Positions 1 through 9,933 of a DNA stretch of 64,000 bases are shown one piece after another. This stretch comes from Gemmatimonadota bacterium (lineage in GTDB: Bacteria; Gemmatimonadota; Gemmatimonadetes; Palauibacterales; KS3-K002), in the NCBI GenBank assembly GCA_020344015.1, contig CP070812.1:2203748-2267747 (forward strand). The letters are read 5' to 3'. The number at the start of each line of letters is the position of its first letter. Positions within the stretch are counted from its first letter, which is position 1. The translations under genes and the position numbers were made by a program. The notes under the pieces were generated by a model. The model was not told the origin of the DNA. It worked only from the letters and a program-made list of their open reading frames with translations, and ran no database searches.

Positions 1-228
1 CTTGTTCTCGTAAAGCGCTATGACAGCGGCTGAGCCAATCTGGTCGAAGTAATCCCTGGCTTCGTCGAGCGCTGCCGACGAGAAACCGACCTCCTCGGGC
101 GTGACGTACTCGAGGCCGTTTATCTCGCCGTTGCTCGATACTGGGTCGCTCGAACAGGCGAAAGCGGTTGCTATAGCGCCGATGATCGCAGCGGACAGAA
201 CGATGCGCGAGGAGGGTACGGTGCTCAT
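1..228 (-). CDS. Partial serine hydrolase (beta-lactamase class C-like) lipoprotein, N-terminus only
   Basis: Only the first 76 codons are visible; the gene runs off the left edge. The ATG at 228 has a clear AGGAG Shine-Dalgarno at 236-240 with 7-base spacing. The protein starts with a short basic segment and a hydrophobic run ending in Cys25 (imperfect lipobox AFAC), so export as a lipoprotein is likely. Residues 44-54 (PEEVGFSSAAL), followed by a helix and the start of a beta strand (SAAVIALYENK), match the usual opening of the class C beta-lactamase/penicillin-binding-like serine hydrolase fold. The catalytic SxxK motif would lie outside the window, so family membership is inferred from the N-terminus alone. 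Confidence 0.6.
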   Translation of the reverse strand, partial: MSTVPSSRIVLSAAIIGAIATAFACSSDPVSSNGEINGLEYVTPEEVGFSSAALDEARDYFDQIGSAAVIALYENK

Positions 229-308
229 CCGAATACTCCTTCGGGCAGCGGCGGGGCGCACCGCACACATAGCTCTACGAGGTGTTCGGCCTGGCGGTTT
301 CTCCGCAC

Positions 309-1304
309 TCAGCCTAGCGCCAGGATTCCTTCCAGCCTCTCCGCGTATGCCCGGCTGGCCGCATCCGGCGTTACGAACTCGATCTGGTCCGTGCTCGTGA
401 TCCCGAGGCCGAGCTCTGCGGCCCGCGCCATCTGCTCCTGCTCGAAGATCTTGCGGCCCATGATCGCCTCGTTGGAGCCCACCTCCTTTAGTACCGCCAG
501 GCCCACGGCGTCGATCGCCACCCGGTCGTCGCCGGCGACGATCACGTTCGCCTGCTTCAGCTCGCCATTCGACGGGCCGCCGTCCGTGAAAGCGACTACG
601 CCGTCCAGCACGATGAGCTGCGGCTGGTAGCCCGTGTTGAGCTCAGCGATCATGCGCCGCATGTCCGGCGAGCGGTGCATCGGCATACGGATGTTCTTCG
701 GAGTGAGCCCCACCGACAGCTTGAGCGACATCGTGAACACGCCGCCGAACCGGTGCGTCTTGAGGCAGCAGGTCGACACGTTGTACTCGGCGTCCAACAC
801 GTGCCGCGGCAACCAGAACCCTTCCGGCCAGTGCGTGCCATTCGCGCCGAAATGGATCCAGTCGGCCTCCGGGATCTCCTCGTAGTTCACCACGCCGAAG
901 CGGAGGTCACTGGCCAGGTCGAAGATCCCCTTCTGCTCCATCACGCCCCGAGTGTCTGGCGGCCCGCTCGACTCGCCCAGCGTGATCTCGCGCGCGCCGC
1001 GCTCGTGCAGCTCGTAGACGAGCTGGCTCAGCGTGTCGTTGTGCGTCGACGCCGGTGTATCCCCAGCCGTGTTGAAGTTCGGCTTCAGCAGGACCCGCTT
1101 GCCGCTCACGCCGCTGAGGTCGAGCAACCCCAGCGCCTGCGCCACGCCGCGCTTCCGATCCGAAGTGCGAACCAAGGCGATGCGGGCCTTTTCCGAGCCG
1201 GAGCGGAGGAACGGCGCCAAGCCGATGTGTGGCAGAACCACGAGACCGGCGCCGGTCGTTCGGAGAAAGTCCCGGCGATTAATTGGGCGAACGTATGTGT
1301 GCAT
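309..1304 (-). CDS. Tat-exported DUF362 domain protein
   Basis: A 331-residue protein of the DUF362 family, whose biochemical role is not established. The start at 1304 gives a twin-arginine signal: NRRDFLRT at about residues 9-16, followed by a hydrophobic stretch (GAGLVVLPHIGLAPF). An upstream in-frame start would add about 64 residues unlike a signal peptide. The body contains the DUF362 hallmarks: KRVLLKPNFN, a THNDTLSQLV helix, and CCLKTHRFGGVFTMSLKLSVG. The ferredoxin-type CxxCxxC motifs found in some DUF362 proteins are absent. It lies downstream of the esterase and sulfatase genes on the same strand, with 207 bases between, so it may belong to the same exported catabolic cluster. Confidence 0.8.
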   Translation of the reverse strand: MHTYVRPINRRDFLRTTGAGLVVLPHIGLAPFLRSGSEKARIALVRTSDRKRGVAQALGLLDLSGVSGKRVLLKPNFNTAGDTPASTHNDTLSQLVYELHERGAREITLGESSGPPDTRGVMEQKGIFDLASDLRFGVVNYEEIPEADWIHFGANGTHWPEGFWLPRHVLDAEYNVSTCCLKTHRFGGVFTMSLKLSVGLTPKNIRMPMHRSPDMRRMIAELNTGYQPQLIVLDGVVAFTDGGPSNGELKQANVIVAGDDRVAIDAVGLAVLKEVGSNEAIMGRKIFEQEQMARAAELGLGITSTDQIEFVTPDAASRAYAERLEGILALG

Positions 1305-1511
1305 GGTGCTCTCTAGATGCTGGGAGTTGGCTTGGCAGTGACCGCTGTGGCGGCCGTGTCGCAAATCGCAAGCTAGCGTTGCACGGACGGCATTGGCAAC
1401 CGGCTTGCGTCGGTAGGATTCCAAAGACCGCACGTGCCGGGGGTAGCCTCTCCGGGCGGGGCAGGCTGGCGCGAGACGACCGCCCCGACGCCCCATACCC
1501 GGATGCCGCGG

Positions 1512-3251
1512 TCAATACCTCCAGCTGGTCAGGTCCGCGCCGGGCGGAGCTGCCGCCTCGATCCGCCTCAGGATCTTGGGCAGGTACATCGTGTTGTAGC
1601 GCAGGCGCGAGATGTGGTTCGGATTCTGCTGGTCACCGTTCCAGCAGTGCTCGGCCCGGTCACCGTAGTCGACCTCGCCGTTGTAGTAAGGGTTCGTCGT
1701 GCTCTCGAGAAACTCCTCCGTCAGGTAGACGGCGTTGTTCAGGTAGTAGTTGTCCATGTCGCCGCAGTAGATATGCAGCTTGCCATCGAGCTTGGGACCC
1801 AAGGTCGCCCAGTCGCGCTCCATGATGTAGCGCAGGTCGTAATTCTCTCTCCAGTACTCGGCGACCTCGCGATCGATCTCACCGGTGTACTTGTCCCAAA
1901 TGCGCTCGGGGTACCCGTCGTCGCCCATCGGCGAGTAGACGGCCTCCCAGATATCGTACTGGTCGCCCGAACGACTCTTGGTGCCGAGGACCAGCTCGAG
2001 GTGGTTGAAGTCTCTCAGGGTCCTATCGACTTCGCCCAACCAGTTCCTGCGGCCCGGTCGCTCGACCCGCTTGAACTGGCCGTCCTCGTAGTAGGCGTTC
2101 TCGTCCTCGTAGATGTTGACCAGCGTGTAGGCGCGGAAATCGATTGGATCCGGGCAGGCGGCGAACGTGCCGTTGTACTCGTCGGGGTAGAAGACCTGCA
2201 CGGCCAGCGCCTCCCAGCCGCCGGTCGAGCCGCCGTACAGGAAGCGCGCCCAACCCTCACCGATACCACGGAACTGCTCCTCGATGTAAGGGATCAGCTC
2301 GTAGGTGATGGCGTCGCCGTAGGGTCCGAGGTTGGCCGAGTTCACGGCGTACGAGTCGTCGTAGTACGGGTTGGCGTGTTGGATCTCGACGATGAGCAGT
2401 CGCGGGAAATCCGGGCTCGTCCACTGCCGGTAGAAGTCGTAGGCCTCCTGCTGCTGGATCCTGTTGTAGCAATCGACGCGGAAGCGCTCGCTGTAAGTGC
2501 ACTCGAGATCAGGATCGGGTGGTTCGGTGCGGAACCCGCCGAAGTCGGCGGGGAAGTGGCCGTGGAAGATAGCGATCGGGTAGCGTGCCTCAGGATGCTC
2601 GTCGAAGCCCTCGGGCACGAGGACGTGGGCTCCGAGATGCATCGGTCGGCCCCAGAACTCGGTCAGAAGCTCGCTCTGGATCTTGACGTGTTTGATGTAC
2701 TTGGTGTCCTCGGGCTCCGGGATGGGCGGCATCACCTGATCGAGCGAGATGGCCAGCCGCTCCGCGCGCCGTGGGTCCACCCGCAGCTTTCGAGGGGTGC
2801 TGTAGAGGTTGCCGGGAGCGCGATTCCAATGCTGCCCCTCACCGCGGTCCATAGGGAGCTTGACGGTCTTCCCGTTGCTCAGATTGAAGGTCGAGTACTC
2901 ATGTAGCACGGCCTGTACGTAGTACTCGCCGGGCGGTAGCTGGGCGATACTCGCGTGCGGGAAGCCGAACACGTCAGCGTCGATGACCACCTCCGTCCCG
3001 GGTGTGAGGCCTTCGACATCGACGCCGAATATTTGAGGGGCGTTGAGGCCCGAGGTGACCTGGAACCTGGGCTCCGGTTCTTCTCGTGTCGTCAAGATCA
3101 GCAGAATTCGGCCGTCGAGTGGCTCAGCGCCGACAGACTGGTCGAACGAGATGGCGAATTCGAGCGCCGAGGTCGGCGGTTCAATTGCGCAGGCCAGCAG
3201 CACAGCCGGTGCGAGGGCCGGCAGGCAGCGGAGCAGCGTCTGATTTAGCAT
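1512..3251 (-). CDS. Secreted alpha/beta-hydrolase (esterase-type) lipoprotein
   Basis: A 579-residue exported hydrolase. The start at 3251 places a typical lipoprotein signal first (hydrophobic run ending LLAC, Cys21); an ATG 39 bases upstream would break the signal's n-region. Residues about 30-180 look like a beta-rich, Ig-like N-terminal domain. The C-terminal half is an esterase-like alpha/beta-hydrolase: PIAIFHGHFP at about 224-233 forms the oxyanion region and GGSTGGW at about 340-346 supplies the probable nucleophile Ser342. The substrate is unknown. The neighbouring sulfatases make a sulfated or acylated polymer plausible, but that is inference. It sits 42 bases downstream of a sulfatase gene on the same strand. 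Confidence 0.75.
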   Translation of the reverse strand: MLNQTLLRCLPALAPAVLLACAIEPPTSALEFAISFDQSVGAEPLDGRILLILTTREEPEPRFQVTSGLNAPQIFGVDVEGLTPGTEVVIDADVFGFPHASIAQLPPGEYYVQAVLHEYSTFNLSNGKTVKLPMDRGEGQHWNRAPGNLYSTPRKLRVDPRRAERLAISLDQVMPPIPEPEDTKYIKHVKIQSELLTEFWGRPMHLGAHVLVPEGFDEHPEARYPIAIFHGHFPADFGGFRTEPPDPDLECTYSERFRVDCYNRIQQQEAYDFYRQWTSPDFPRLLIVEIQHANPYYDDSYAVNSANLGPYGDAITYELIPYIEEQFRGIGEGWARFLYGGSTGGWEALAVQVFYPDEYNGTFAACPDPIDFRAYTLVNIYEDENAYYEDGQFKRVERPGRRNWLGEVDRTLRDFNHLELVLGTKSRSGDQYDIWEAVYSPMGDDGYPERIWDKYTGEIDREVAEYWRENYDLRYIMERDWATLGPKLDGKLHIYCGDMDNYYLNNAVYLTEEFLESTTNPYYNGEVDYGDRAEHCWNGDQQNPNHISRLRYNTMYLPKILRRIEAAAPPGADLTSWRY

Positions 3252-3293
3252 TGTACATCCCCACTTTCGTTGGCGCGCACGTGATGACACGAC

Positions 3294-4784
3294 TCAGCCC
3301 TCGGGATAGGGCACCGGGTCCTGCTCCGGAACATCGTACCGTTCTCGAAGCCTCCGTAGCATCTCTTCGAGCTCTTCGAGAACGTCTGCGTAATCAGGAT
3401 GGCCGTACACGCTGTTGAGTTCTTCCGGGTCGTTGTGGAGGTCGAACAGCTCCCACTCGCCGATCTCGTAGTAGTGGATGAGCTTGTAGCGCATCGTGCG
3501 CACTCCGTAGTGGCGGCGCACCATGTGTACGGCGGGGTACTCGAAGTACTGGTAGTAGATCGCGTCACGCCAGTCGTCGGGCACCTCACCCCGGAGAAGC
3601 GGCAGCAGGCTACGGCCCTGCATCTCCGCCGGCACTGCGACGCCGGCGATCTCCAGGAACGTCTCGGCGAAGTCGAGGTTCTGGACGAGGTCCGAGTTAT
3701 CCGACCCCGGCTCGACAACGCGCGGCCAGCGGACGATTAGCGGCATGCGGAGCGACTCCTCGTACATCCAGCGTTTGTCATACCAGCCGTGGTCGCCGAG
3801 GTAGAACCCCTGGTCGGAGCTGTAGATCACCACGGTGTTCTCGGCCAGCCCGGACCGATCGAGGTAAGTGAGTAGGCGTCCCAGATTGTCGTCGATCGAT
3901 GTTATCGTGCGCAGGTAGTCTTTCAGGTAGCGCTGATACTTCCAGCGCACGAGATCGGCCCCGCTGAGGTTCGCGTCACGGAACTCCTGGTTCTTCGGCT
4001 CGTAGGCGGCGTTCCAGCTGGCGAGCTGTTCTTCGTTTAGTTGGCGAGGCGGTACCAGCTTGAGGTCGTCCTCGTAGAGATGCTCGGCGATCGTCATCTC
4101 TTGGTTCGCCGCGGCGCTCGCCCGGCCCGAGTAGTCGTCGAATAGGGTCGTGGGTTCGGGGATCGTGACGTCATCGAAGAACGTCAGCTGGTCGGGGCCC
4201 GGCTCCCAGCGGCGATGCGGTGCCTTGTGCTGGTACATGAGCAGGAACGGCTTTTCGGGGTCGCGGCCGCTCTCGAGCCACTCCAGGACCTTGTCGGTGA
4301 TGATGTCGGTCACGTAGCCGGTGTGCTCTACAATGCCTGCCGGTGTTCGGAAGTCGGGGTTGTAATAGGTCCCCTGGCCGGGGAGTACCTGCCAGAAATC
4401 GAAGCCGGTTGGCTCGCTCTTCAGGTGCCACTTCCCGATGATGGCGGTCTGGTAACCGGCTGCCTGGAGCAGTCTGGGGAAGGTCACCTGGGCGCTGTCG
4501 AAGCGCTCCCGGTTGGTCATGACACCGTTCAGATGGCTATGCTTCCCCGTAAGTATCACGGCGCGGCTGGGGGCGCAGATGGAATTGGTGACGAAGGCGT
4601 TGCGGAACAGCATACCCTCGCGAGCCAGCCGATCGATATTAGGCGTATCTCCCAGCCTCGAGCCGTAAGCGCCTATGGCGTGGGCGGCGTGATCGTCGGC
4701 GAAGATGAAGACGATGTTGGGGGGCTGCGGGCGATCGCAGGTCGCCAGTGGGATCAGGAGGATCGCGAGCAGGGAGGTGCGCAT
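3294..4784 (-). CDS. Sulfatase (formylglycine-dependent), exported lipoprotein
   Basis: A 496-residue type I sulfatase, hydrolysing sulfate esters. A short lipoprotein signal ends in LATC (Cys16). The metal-binding opening [11 protein letters not shown] lies at residues 23-33. The CAPSR motif at 70-74 puts Cys70 as the residue to be converted to formylglycine, followed by LTGKH. Later family signatures include GKWHLK and the metal-site motif [17 protein letters not shown]. The overall layout resembles choline/iduronate-2-sulfatase-like exported enzymes, but the substrate cannot be read from sequence. No formylglycine-generating enzyme or anaerobic maturase is in the window. The gene starts 33 bases after the stop of the second sulfatase and is probably co-transcribed with it. 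Confidence 0.9.
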   Translation of the reverse strand: MRTSLLAILLIPLATCDRPQPPNIVFIFADDHAAHAIGAYGSRLGDTPNIDRLAREGMLFRNAFVTNSICAPSRAVILTGKHSHLNGVMTNRERFDSAQVTFPRLLQAAGYQTAIIGKWHLKSEPTGFDFWQVLPGQGTYYNPDFRTPAGIVEHTGYVTDIITDKVLEWLESGRDPEKPFLLMYQHKAPHRRWEPGPDQLTFFDDVTIPEPTTLFDDYSGRASAAANQEMTIAEHLYEDDLKLVPPRQLNEEQLASWNAAYEPKNQEFRDANLSGADLVRWKYQRYLKDYLRTITSIDDNLGRLLTYLDRSGLAENTVVIYSSDQGFYLGDHGWYDKRWMYEESLRMPLIVRWPRVVEPGSDNSDLVQNLDFAETFLEIAGVAVPAEMQGRSLLPLLRGEVPDDWRDAIYYQYFEYPAVHMVRRHYGVRTMRYKLIHYYEIGEWELFDLHNDPEELNSVYGHPDYADVLEELEEMLRRLRERYDVPEQDPVPYPEG

Positions 4785-4816
4785 GGTTCTCTCCTCGCTG
4801 GGAATGGCGAGCGTCT

Positions 4817-6304
4817 TCAGCGGTTCCGGACGAGCGGGAACAGCTCCGATTCGGTACGGCCGCTCTGCATGATCTCGGCGATCTGTGCCACGATGCCGGG
4901 ATGCAGGTGGGCAACGTCGCGCGCTTCGCCAACGTCGGTCGCCAGGTCGTAGAGCTCGATCTCACCGTCGACGCTCGCTCGGTAACCCTTCCAGTCACCC
5001 AATCGCACTGCCTGGCGGCCGTGGTATTCCCAGTAGAGATACTCATGACGCGCCTGCTCGTCGGACCGGCCGAACAGTGTGGACAGCAGTGAGAGGCCGT
5101 CGACTTCAGTCGGTACCTCCGTCCCGACAAGCTCGGCGAAGGTCGGCAGGAAGTCCCAGAACGCCGAAACGTGGTCGCTCGTGCTACCGGCCTCGATCAG
5201 CTCGGGCCACCATGCGATCAGCGGCACGCGGATACCGCCTTCGTAGAGCTGCGTCTTCAACCCCCTGAGGGGGCCGGCGCTGTTGAAGAACTCTGAATCG
5301 GTCCCGCCGTTGAAGGTGGGACCGTTGTCGCTGGTAAAGATGATGAGGGTGTTGTCGTCGAGTCCGAGCTCTTCGAGTAGGGTTCTGATTCGCCCGACCT
5401 CCCGATCCATCCGGGTAATCATCGCCGCGTAAGCAGCGTGCGGCGTGCGGTGGGGAAGGTAGCCGCGGTCGCCGACGTACGGCGTCTCGGGGAAACCGCC
5501 GTGGTACTCGGCTACCGACTCATCTGGCACCTGCAGTGCGACGTGAGGAACGGGGAAGGGGAGGTAGAGGAAGAACCGCTCCTCCCTATTCCGTCGGATG
5601 AAGTCGAGCGCTTCCTGCGCCATGAGATCCATCGAGTACTGCGTCCCCGAGTAGGGCTCGTAGGATGCAGGGTCGGACGGATCGGCGTCCTCGGGCAGCT
5701 TCTGGTGCGGGTAGACGTACTCGTTGTCGAGAACGTGTTTCTCGGTGTTGCGCCAGAGGTAGGGCGGGTAGTAGCCGTGAGCGATGCGCTGGCACAGGTA
5801 GCCATACCAGTGATCGAAGCCCTGCCGGTTCGGCTCACCGCTGCTGCCCGGTCCTCCCAGCCCCCACTTCCCGATCGCGGCCGTCGTGTATCCGGCATTC
5901 TGGAGCATCGTCCCGATGGTGAACGTATTTGACGGCAGGGGCCGCTGTCCTTCCAGGCTCAGATCGTGCCAAACGTCGCCCCGCTCCGGCATCTCGTCGT
6001 TGTCCCGGATGTACGCGTGACCGGTGTGCAGGCCGGTCAGCAAAACGGCGCGTGACGGGGCGCAGACTGGGCTGCCGGAGTAGTGCTGGGTGAACCGCAT
6101 TCCCTCTGCGGCCAACCGGTCGATGTTGGGTGTACGGATTTTCGTCTGGCCGTAACTCCCCAACTCTCCGTACCCGAGGTCGTCGGCGAGGATGAAGATG
6201 ATGTTGGGCGGACTTACGGTCGCTTCGCCACAGCTCTTTAGCCCCAACCCCAAGAGCGCGACGGCGCCGATCACGGCTGTCGCCACGACTGAGTTGTGTC
6301 GCAT
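4817..6304 (-). CDS. Sulfatase (formylglycine-dependent), arylsulfatase A-like
   Basis: A 495-residue type I sulfatase and probably the first gene of the minus-strand cluster. The N-terminus is a signal peptide or anchor (hydrophobic 7-22) followed by Cys25; the preceding K-S makes a poor lipobox. Residues 34-43 ([10 protein letters not shown]) carry the first metal aspartates. Cys81 in CAPSR (81-85) is the formylglycine site. GKWGLG and the metal motif [16 protein letters not shown] follow. It resembles the arylsulfatase A/N-acetylgalactosamine-sulfatase branch more than its neighbour does, so the two enzymes probably remove different sulfates. No Shine-Dalgarno precedes the ATG; a TAGTAT on the minus strand at 6312-6317 lies just upstream, so a near-leaderless start is possible. 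Confidence 0.9.
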   Translation of the reverse strand: MRHNSVVATAVIGAVALLGLGLKSCGEATVSPPNIIFILADDLGYGELGSYGQTKIRTPNIDRLAAEGMRFTQHYSGSPVCAPSRAVLLTGLHTGHAYIRDNDEMPERGDVWHDLSLEGQRPLPSNTFTIGTMLQNAGYTTAAIGKWGLGGPGSSGEPNRQGFDHWYGYLCQRIAHGYYPPYLWRNTEKHVLDNEYVYPHQKLPEDADPSDPASYEPYSGTQYSMDLMAQEALDFIRRNREERFFLYLPFPVPHVALQVPDESVAEYHGGFPETPYVGDRGYLPHRTPHAAYAAMITRMDREVGRIRTLLEELGLDDNTLIIFTSDNGPTFNGGTDSEFFNSAGPLRGLKTQLYEGGIRVPLIAWWPELIEAGSTSDHVSAFWDFLPTFAELVGTEVPTEVDGLSLLSTLFGRSDEQARHEYLYWEYHGRQAVRLGDWKGYRASVDGEIELYDLATDVGEARDVAHLHPGIVAQIAEIMQSGRTESELFPLVRNR

Positions 6305-6448
6305 GGGTGGGATACTAAGAAGCTCTCGGGTGGGGGGCCAGGGTCAGGCGGCCGGAGTTATCGCCGTGCTGCGTTCGTCCGAGGCCGGCTGTTTGCAGTA
6401 GCGCCGACCGACGTCTTGCCTATCTTAAGGCTTCTTTTGGGAGATCCG

Positions 6449-7729
6449 ATGCGAGTATCCGTCTCTATCACGGTTCTGCTGGCGCTGTCCGCGGCGCTAT
6501 CCGCCGGCGCCTTGGGTCAGGAGGCGGACGAGGCTGCCCAGGCGCCCGACGAGGCGTTGCGCGTCTTCGTGGACTGCCGGAGCCGCTATTGCGACTTCGA
6601 CCATTTCCGCCGCGAGATCGCGTTCGTCAACTACGTGCGTGACCGTCGGGATTCGGAGGTCCACGTACTGGTGACGACGCGCCGCACCGGAAGTGGCGGC
6701 GACGAGTTCACGGTCGAGTTCATCGGCCAAGGCGACTTCGAGACGGTCGACGATAGGCTCTTCTATTTCTCCAGCGACACCGACGTAGAGCACGAGGTCC
6801 GGGGAGGCCTGACCCGAACCCTGAAGCTAGGTCTGGTTCGCTACTTGGTGCGCCTGCCGATGGCCGAGCGACTCGATGTGACGTACGAGGCGCCGGACAC
6901 CCTGGAAGCAGCGCTGACGGCCCAGGCTGTGGATGATCCTTGGAACTTCTGGATCTTCAGGGTTCGCGTCGGCGGGAACTTCGGCGCCGAGGAACGACAG
7001 AGCTTATTCGCGACGAACGGCTCGGTCTCGGCGAACCGTACGACAGAGGAGTGGAAGATCCGGCTGCACGCGAGCGGCCGGTACAGCGAGGACAACTTCG
7101 AGTTCAGCGACGGGTCGGAGACGAAGAGTGTATCTAGGAACTATTCCACCGGCGTCTTCGCTGTAAAGAGTCTGAGTGAACACTGGTCGGTGGGAGGAAC
7201 CGCGGAGGCGCGAGTCTCGACTTTCCGCAATCACGACCTGGCGATCGAGATAGGCCCTGCCCTGGAGTACAACATCTTCCCCTACTCGGAATCGACGAGG
7301 AGGGCGCTGACCTTTGTGATCGCCGCCTTGTACAACTACTTCGACTACGAAGAGATAACGATCTTCGACAAGACCACCGAGCGTCGCCCCGCGGGCGTCC
7401 TGGAGATCGAGTACTCGGTGCGGCAGCCGTTTGGCACTATTAATATGGGTTTTGGGGCGTTCTCATACCTCGATGATCTGGAGCAGCACAGCTTCGATTT
7501 GGGCGGGCGGCTGAACATTCGGCTCGTCAGAGGGCTGGAACTGAACCTCAATGGCGTCGTCGAGAGGATCAAGGACCAGATCCACCTGGCTAGGGGCGGT
7601 GCGACCGATGAGGAAGTCCTGCTGCGACGCCGGGAGCTCGGTACGGATTGGCGCTATCGCCTCGGCTTTAGCCTCAGCTACACGTTCGGCTCGATATACA
7701 ACAATGTGGTGAACCCGCGATTCGATTAA
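6449..7729 (+). CDS. Outer-membrane beta-barrel protein of unknown function
   Basis: A 426-residue secreted protein with a clean signal peptide (MRVSVSITVLLAL, ending near SAGALGQ) and GGGAG-like Shine-Dalgarno sequence before the ATG at 6449. The mature N-terminus (about 30-150) begins FVDCRSRYCDFDHFRREIAF and looks like a small soluble domain with a possible disulfide. From about residue 165 to the end it alternates aromatic and polar residues in amphipathic strands and finishes LSYTFGSIYNNVVNPRFD, as expected for a DUF481-like outer-membrane barrel. I recognise this two-part arrangement only as a conserved hypothetical type. It is divergent from the sulfatase cluster, with 144 bases between the starts. 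Confidence 0.75.
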   Translation: MRVSVSITVLLALSAALSAGALGQEADEAAQAPDEALRVFVDCRSRYCDFDHFRREIAFVNYVRDRRDSEVHVLVTTRRTGSGGDEFTVEFIGQGDFETVDDRLFYFSSDTDVEHEVRGGLTRTLKLGLVRYLVRLPMAERLDVTYEAPDTLEAALTAQAVDDPWNFWIFRVRVGGNFGAEERQSLFATNGSVSANRTTEEWKIRLHASGRYSEDNFEFSDGSETKSVSRNYSTGVFAVKSLSEHWSVGGTAEARVSTFRNHDLAIEIGPALEYNIFPYSESTRRALTFVIAALYNYFDYEEITIFDKTTERRPAGVLEIEYSVRQPFGTINMGFGAFSYLDDLEQHSFDLGGRLNIRLVRGLELNLNGVVERIKDQIHLARGGATDEEVLLRRRELGTDWRYRLGFSLSYTFGSIYNNVVNPRFD

Positions 7730-7753
7730 GGGCAGGAGTCAGGGAGGGCAGGA

Positions 7754-7927
7754 ATGAACGACGACCAACTTGTGGCGATCATCGCGGCCATCCTGGCCGC
7801 GGGCCGGCTCGCCTGGGCGAGCGGCCAGGCCCGACCCCAGCCTGAGAGATTGATCTCTGAGGAGGTCAGCGACGCGCTCGACCTCTACAACGAGGCAAAG
7901 AAGATCGTCATCGAGAAAGGGAGCTAG
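7754..7927 (+). CDS. Small hypothetical protein, 57 residues, one possible membrane helix
   Basis: A short reading frame beginning ATG at 7754, 24 bases after the beta-barrel gene, with an AGGGCAGGA ribosome-binding site just upstream. The sequence begins MNDDQLVAIIAAILAAGRLA. A hydrophobic helix spans about residues 6-22, followed by a charged amphipathic helix (ERLISEEVSDALDLYNEAKK). Such a layout suits a small membrane-associated or phage-holin-like peptide, but I do not recognise it. Support is the good ribosome-binding site, the orderly two-helix composition and placement directly behind a real gene. No function is assigned. Confidence 0.5.
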   Translation: MNDDQLVAIIAAILAAGRLAWASGQARPQPERLISEEVSDALDLYNEAKKIVIEKGS

Positions 7928-8014
7928 CCGCCCTCAGGGCCGAAGGACGCGAGAAGAGAAGCACCCCGGGGCACGTTCAGGATTATTTGACCCGTCCTGA
8001 TCAGCTTCGACTCC

Positions 8015-8824
8015 ATGGAAAGCGGCCGACTTCGCCGATCGGGGATCGGCCGACCGAAACTTCGTCCCTGGCTCGACCGGCTGCTGCCGCCGGTCTGTGT
8101 CCTCTGCGGAGACCCTTTGGCCAGGATGGAATGGCGCGTCTGCGGCCTTTGCTGGACTCGGGCCCGAGCCCAACGTGCCCCCCGCTGTGACCGCTGCGGC
8201 ATCGCTTTGTACGACAGCGGTATCTCTTTACAAGAAAAAGGAATAGAACCTCCGACCTCAGGTTGTACCGAATGCGCGGACTGGCTGCCCTATCTCCGCG
8301 TCGCCCGTGCGCCCTACAGCATGTCCGGCACGGCTGCTGCCATGGTCCATGCTCTCAAGTACGGCGGTTGGGCCGACTTGGCCGATGAGATGGGTGCGCG
8401 GATGGCCGAGGTGCGGTTCGCGCCAGCTGTGGAGGCCGAGATCGGGGCGGTGCTACCGGTGCCGCTGAGCCCGGCGCGGCTCAGGGAGCGGGGGTTCAAT
8501 CAGGCGGAGCTGTTGGGTCGCGCGGTAGCACGACGGCGCGGTTGGCCGCTAGTCCCCGGTGTTTTGGTGCGGGGACGTCACACGCGGCGCCAGGCACGCC
8601 TGGCGCCGCGGGCGCGAGCGGACAACGTGGCCGGCGCGTTCAGCGTGCTGCCTGCGAGCCGGGCGCAGATCGAGGACGCGCACCTGCTGCTGGTGGACGA
8701 TGTATTGACGACGGCTGCCACAGCGCAGGCCTGCGTTCGGGCCCTTTGCGGAGCAGGTGCCCGGGCGGTAAGCGTTCTGACCTTCGCCCGAGCGCGCCGC
8801 GAGCTACCCCGCAAAGGTCTGTGA
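8015..8824 (+). CDS. comF: ComF family phosphoribosyltransferase-like protein
   Basis: A 269-residue ComF/GntX homologue, the family linked to DNA uptake and natural transformation. The N-terminus carries two zinc-knuckle pairs: CxxC at 28-31 and 43-46, and CxxC at 58-61 and 84-87. The C-terminal half is a type I phosphoribosyltransferase domain with the PRPP-binding motif LLLVDDVLTTAAT at 224-236 and the ComF signature RERGFNQAELLGR at 157-169. The start at ATG 8015 has a poor ribosome-binding site, so a slightly different start is possible. It precedes gap by 84 bases on the same strand. No other competence gene is in the window, so a role in transformation here is only a family-based expectation. 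Confidence 0.88.
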   Translation: MESGRLRRSGIGRPKLRPWLDRLLPPVCVLCGDPLARMEWRVCGLCWTRARAQRAPRCDRCGIALYDSGISLQEKGIEPPTSGCTECADWLPYLRVARAPYSMSGTAAAMVHALKYGGWADLADEMGARMAEVRFAPAVEAEIGAVLPVPLSPARLRERGFNQAELLGRAVARRRGWPLVPGVLVRGRHTRRQARLAPRARADNVAGAFSVLPASRAQIEDAHLLLVDDVLTTAATAQACVRALCGAGARAVSVLTFARARRELPRKGL

Positions 8825-9919
<1,095 letters not shown>

Positions 9920-9933
9920 AACGAGACAGTACA

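Noticed and set aside
1434-2906. A 490-codon open frame on the plus strand opposite the esterase gene
   Set aside because: It is the antisense shadow of a high-GC gene. It has no ribosome-binding site or recognisable domain, and its composition is typical of an opposite-strand reading.
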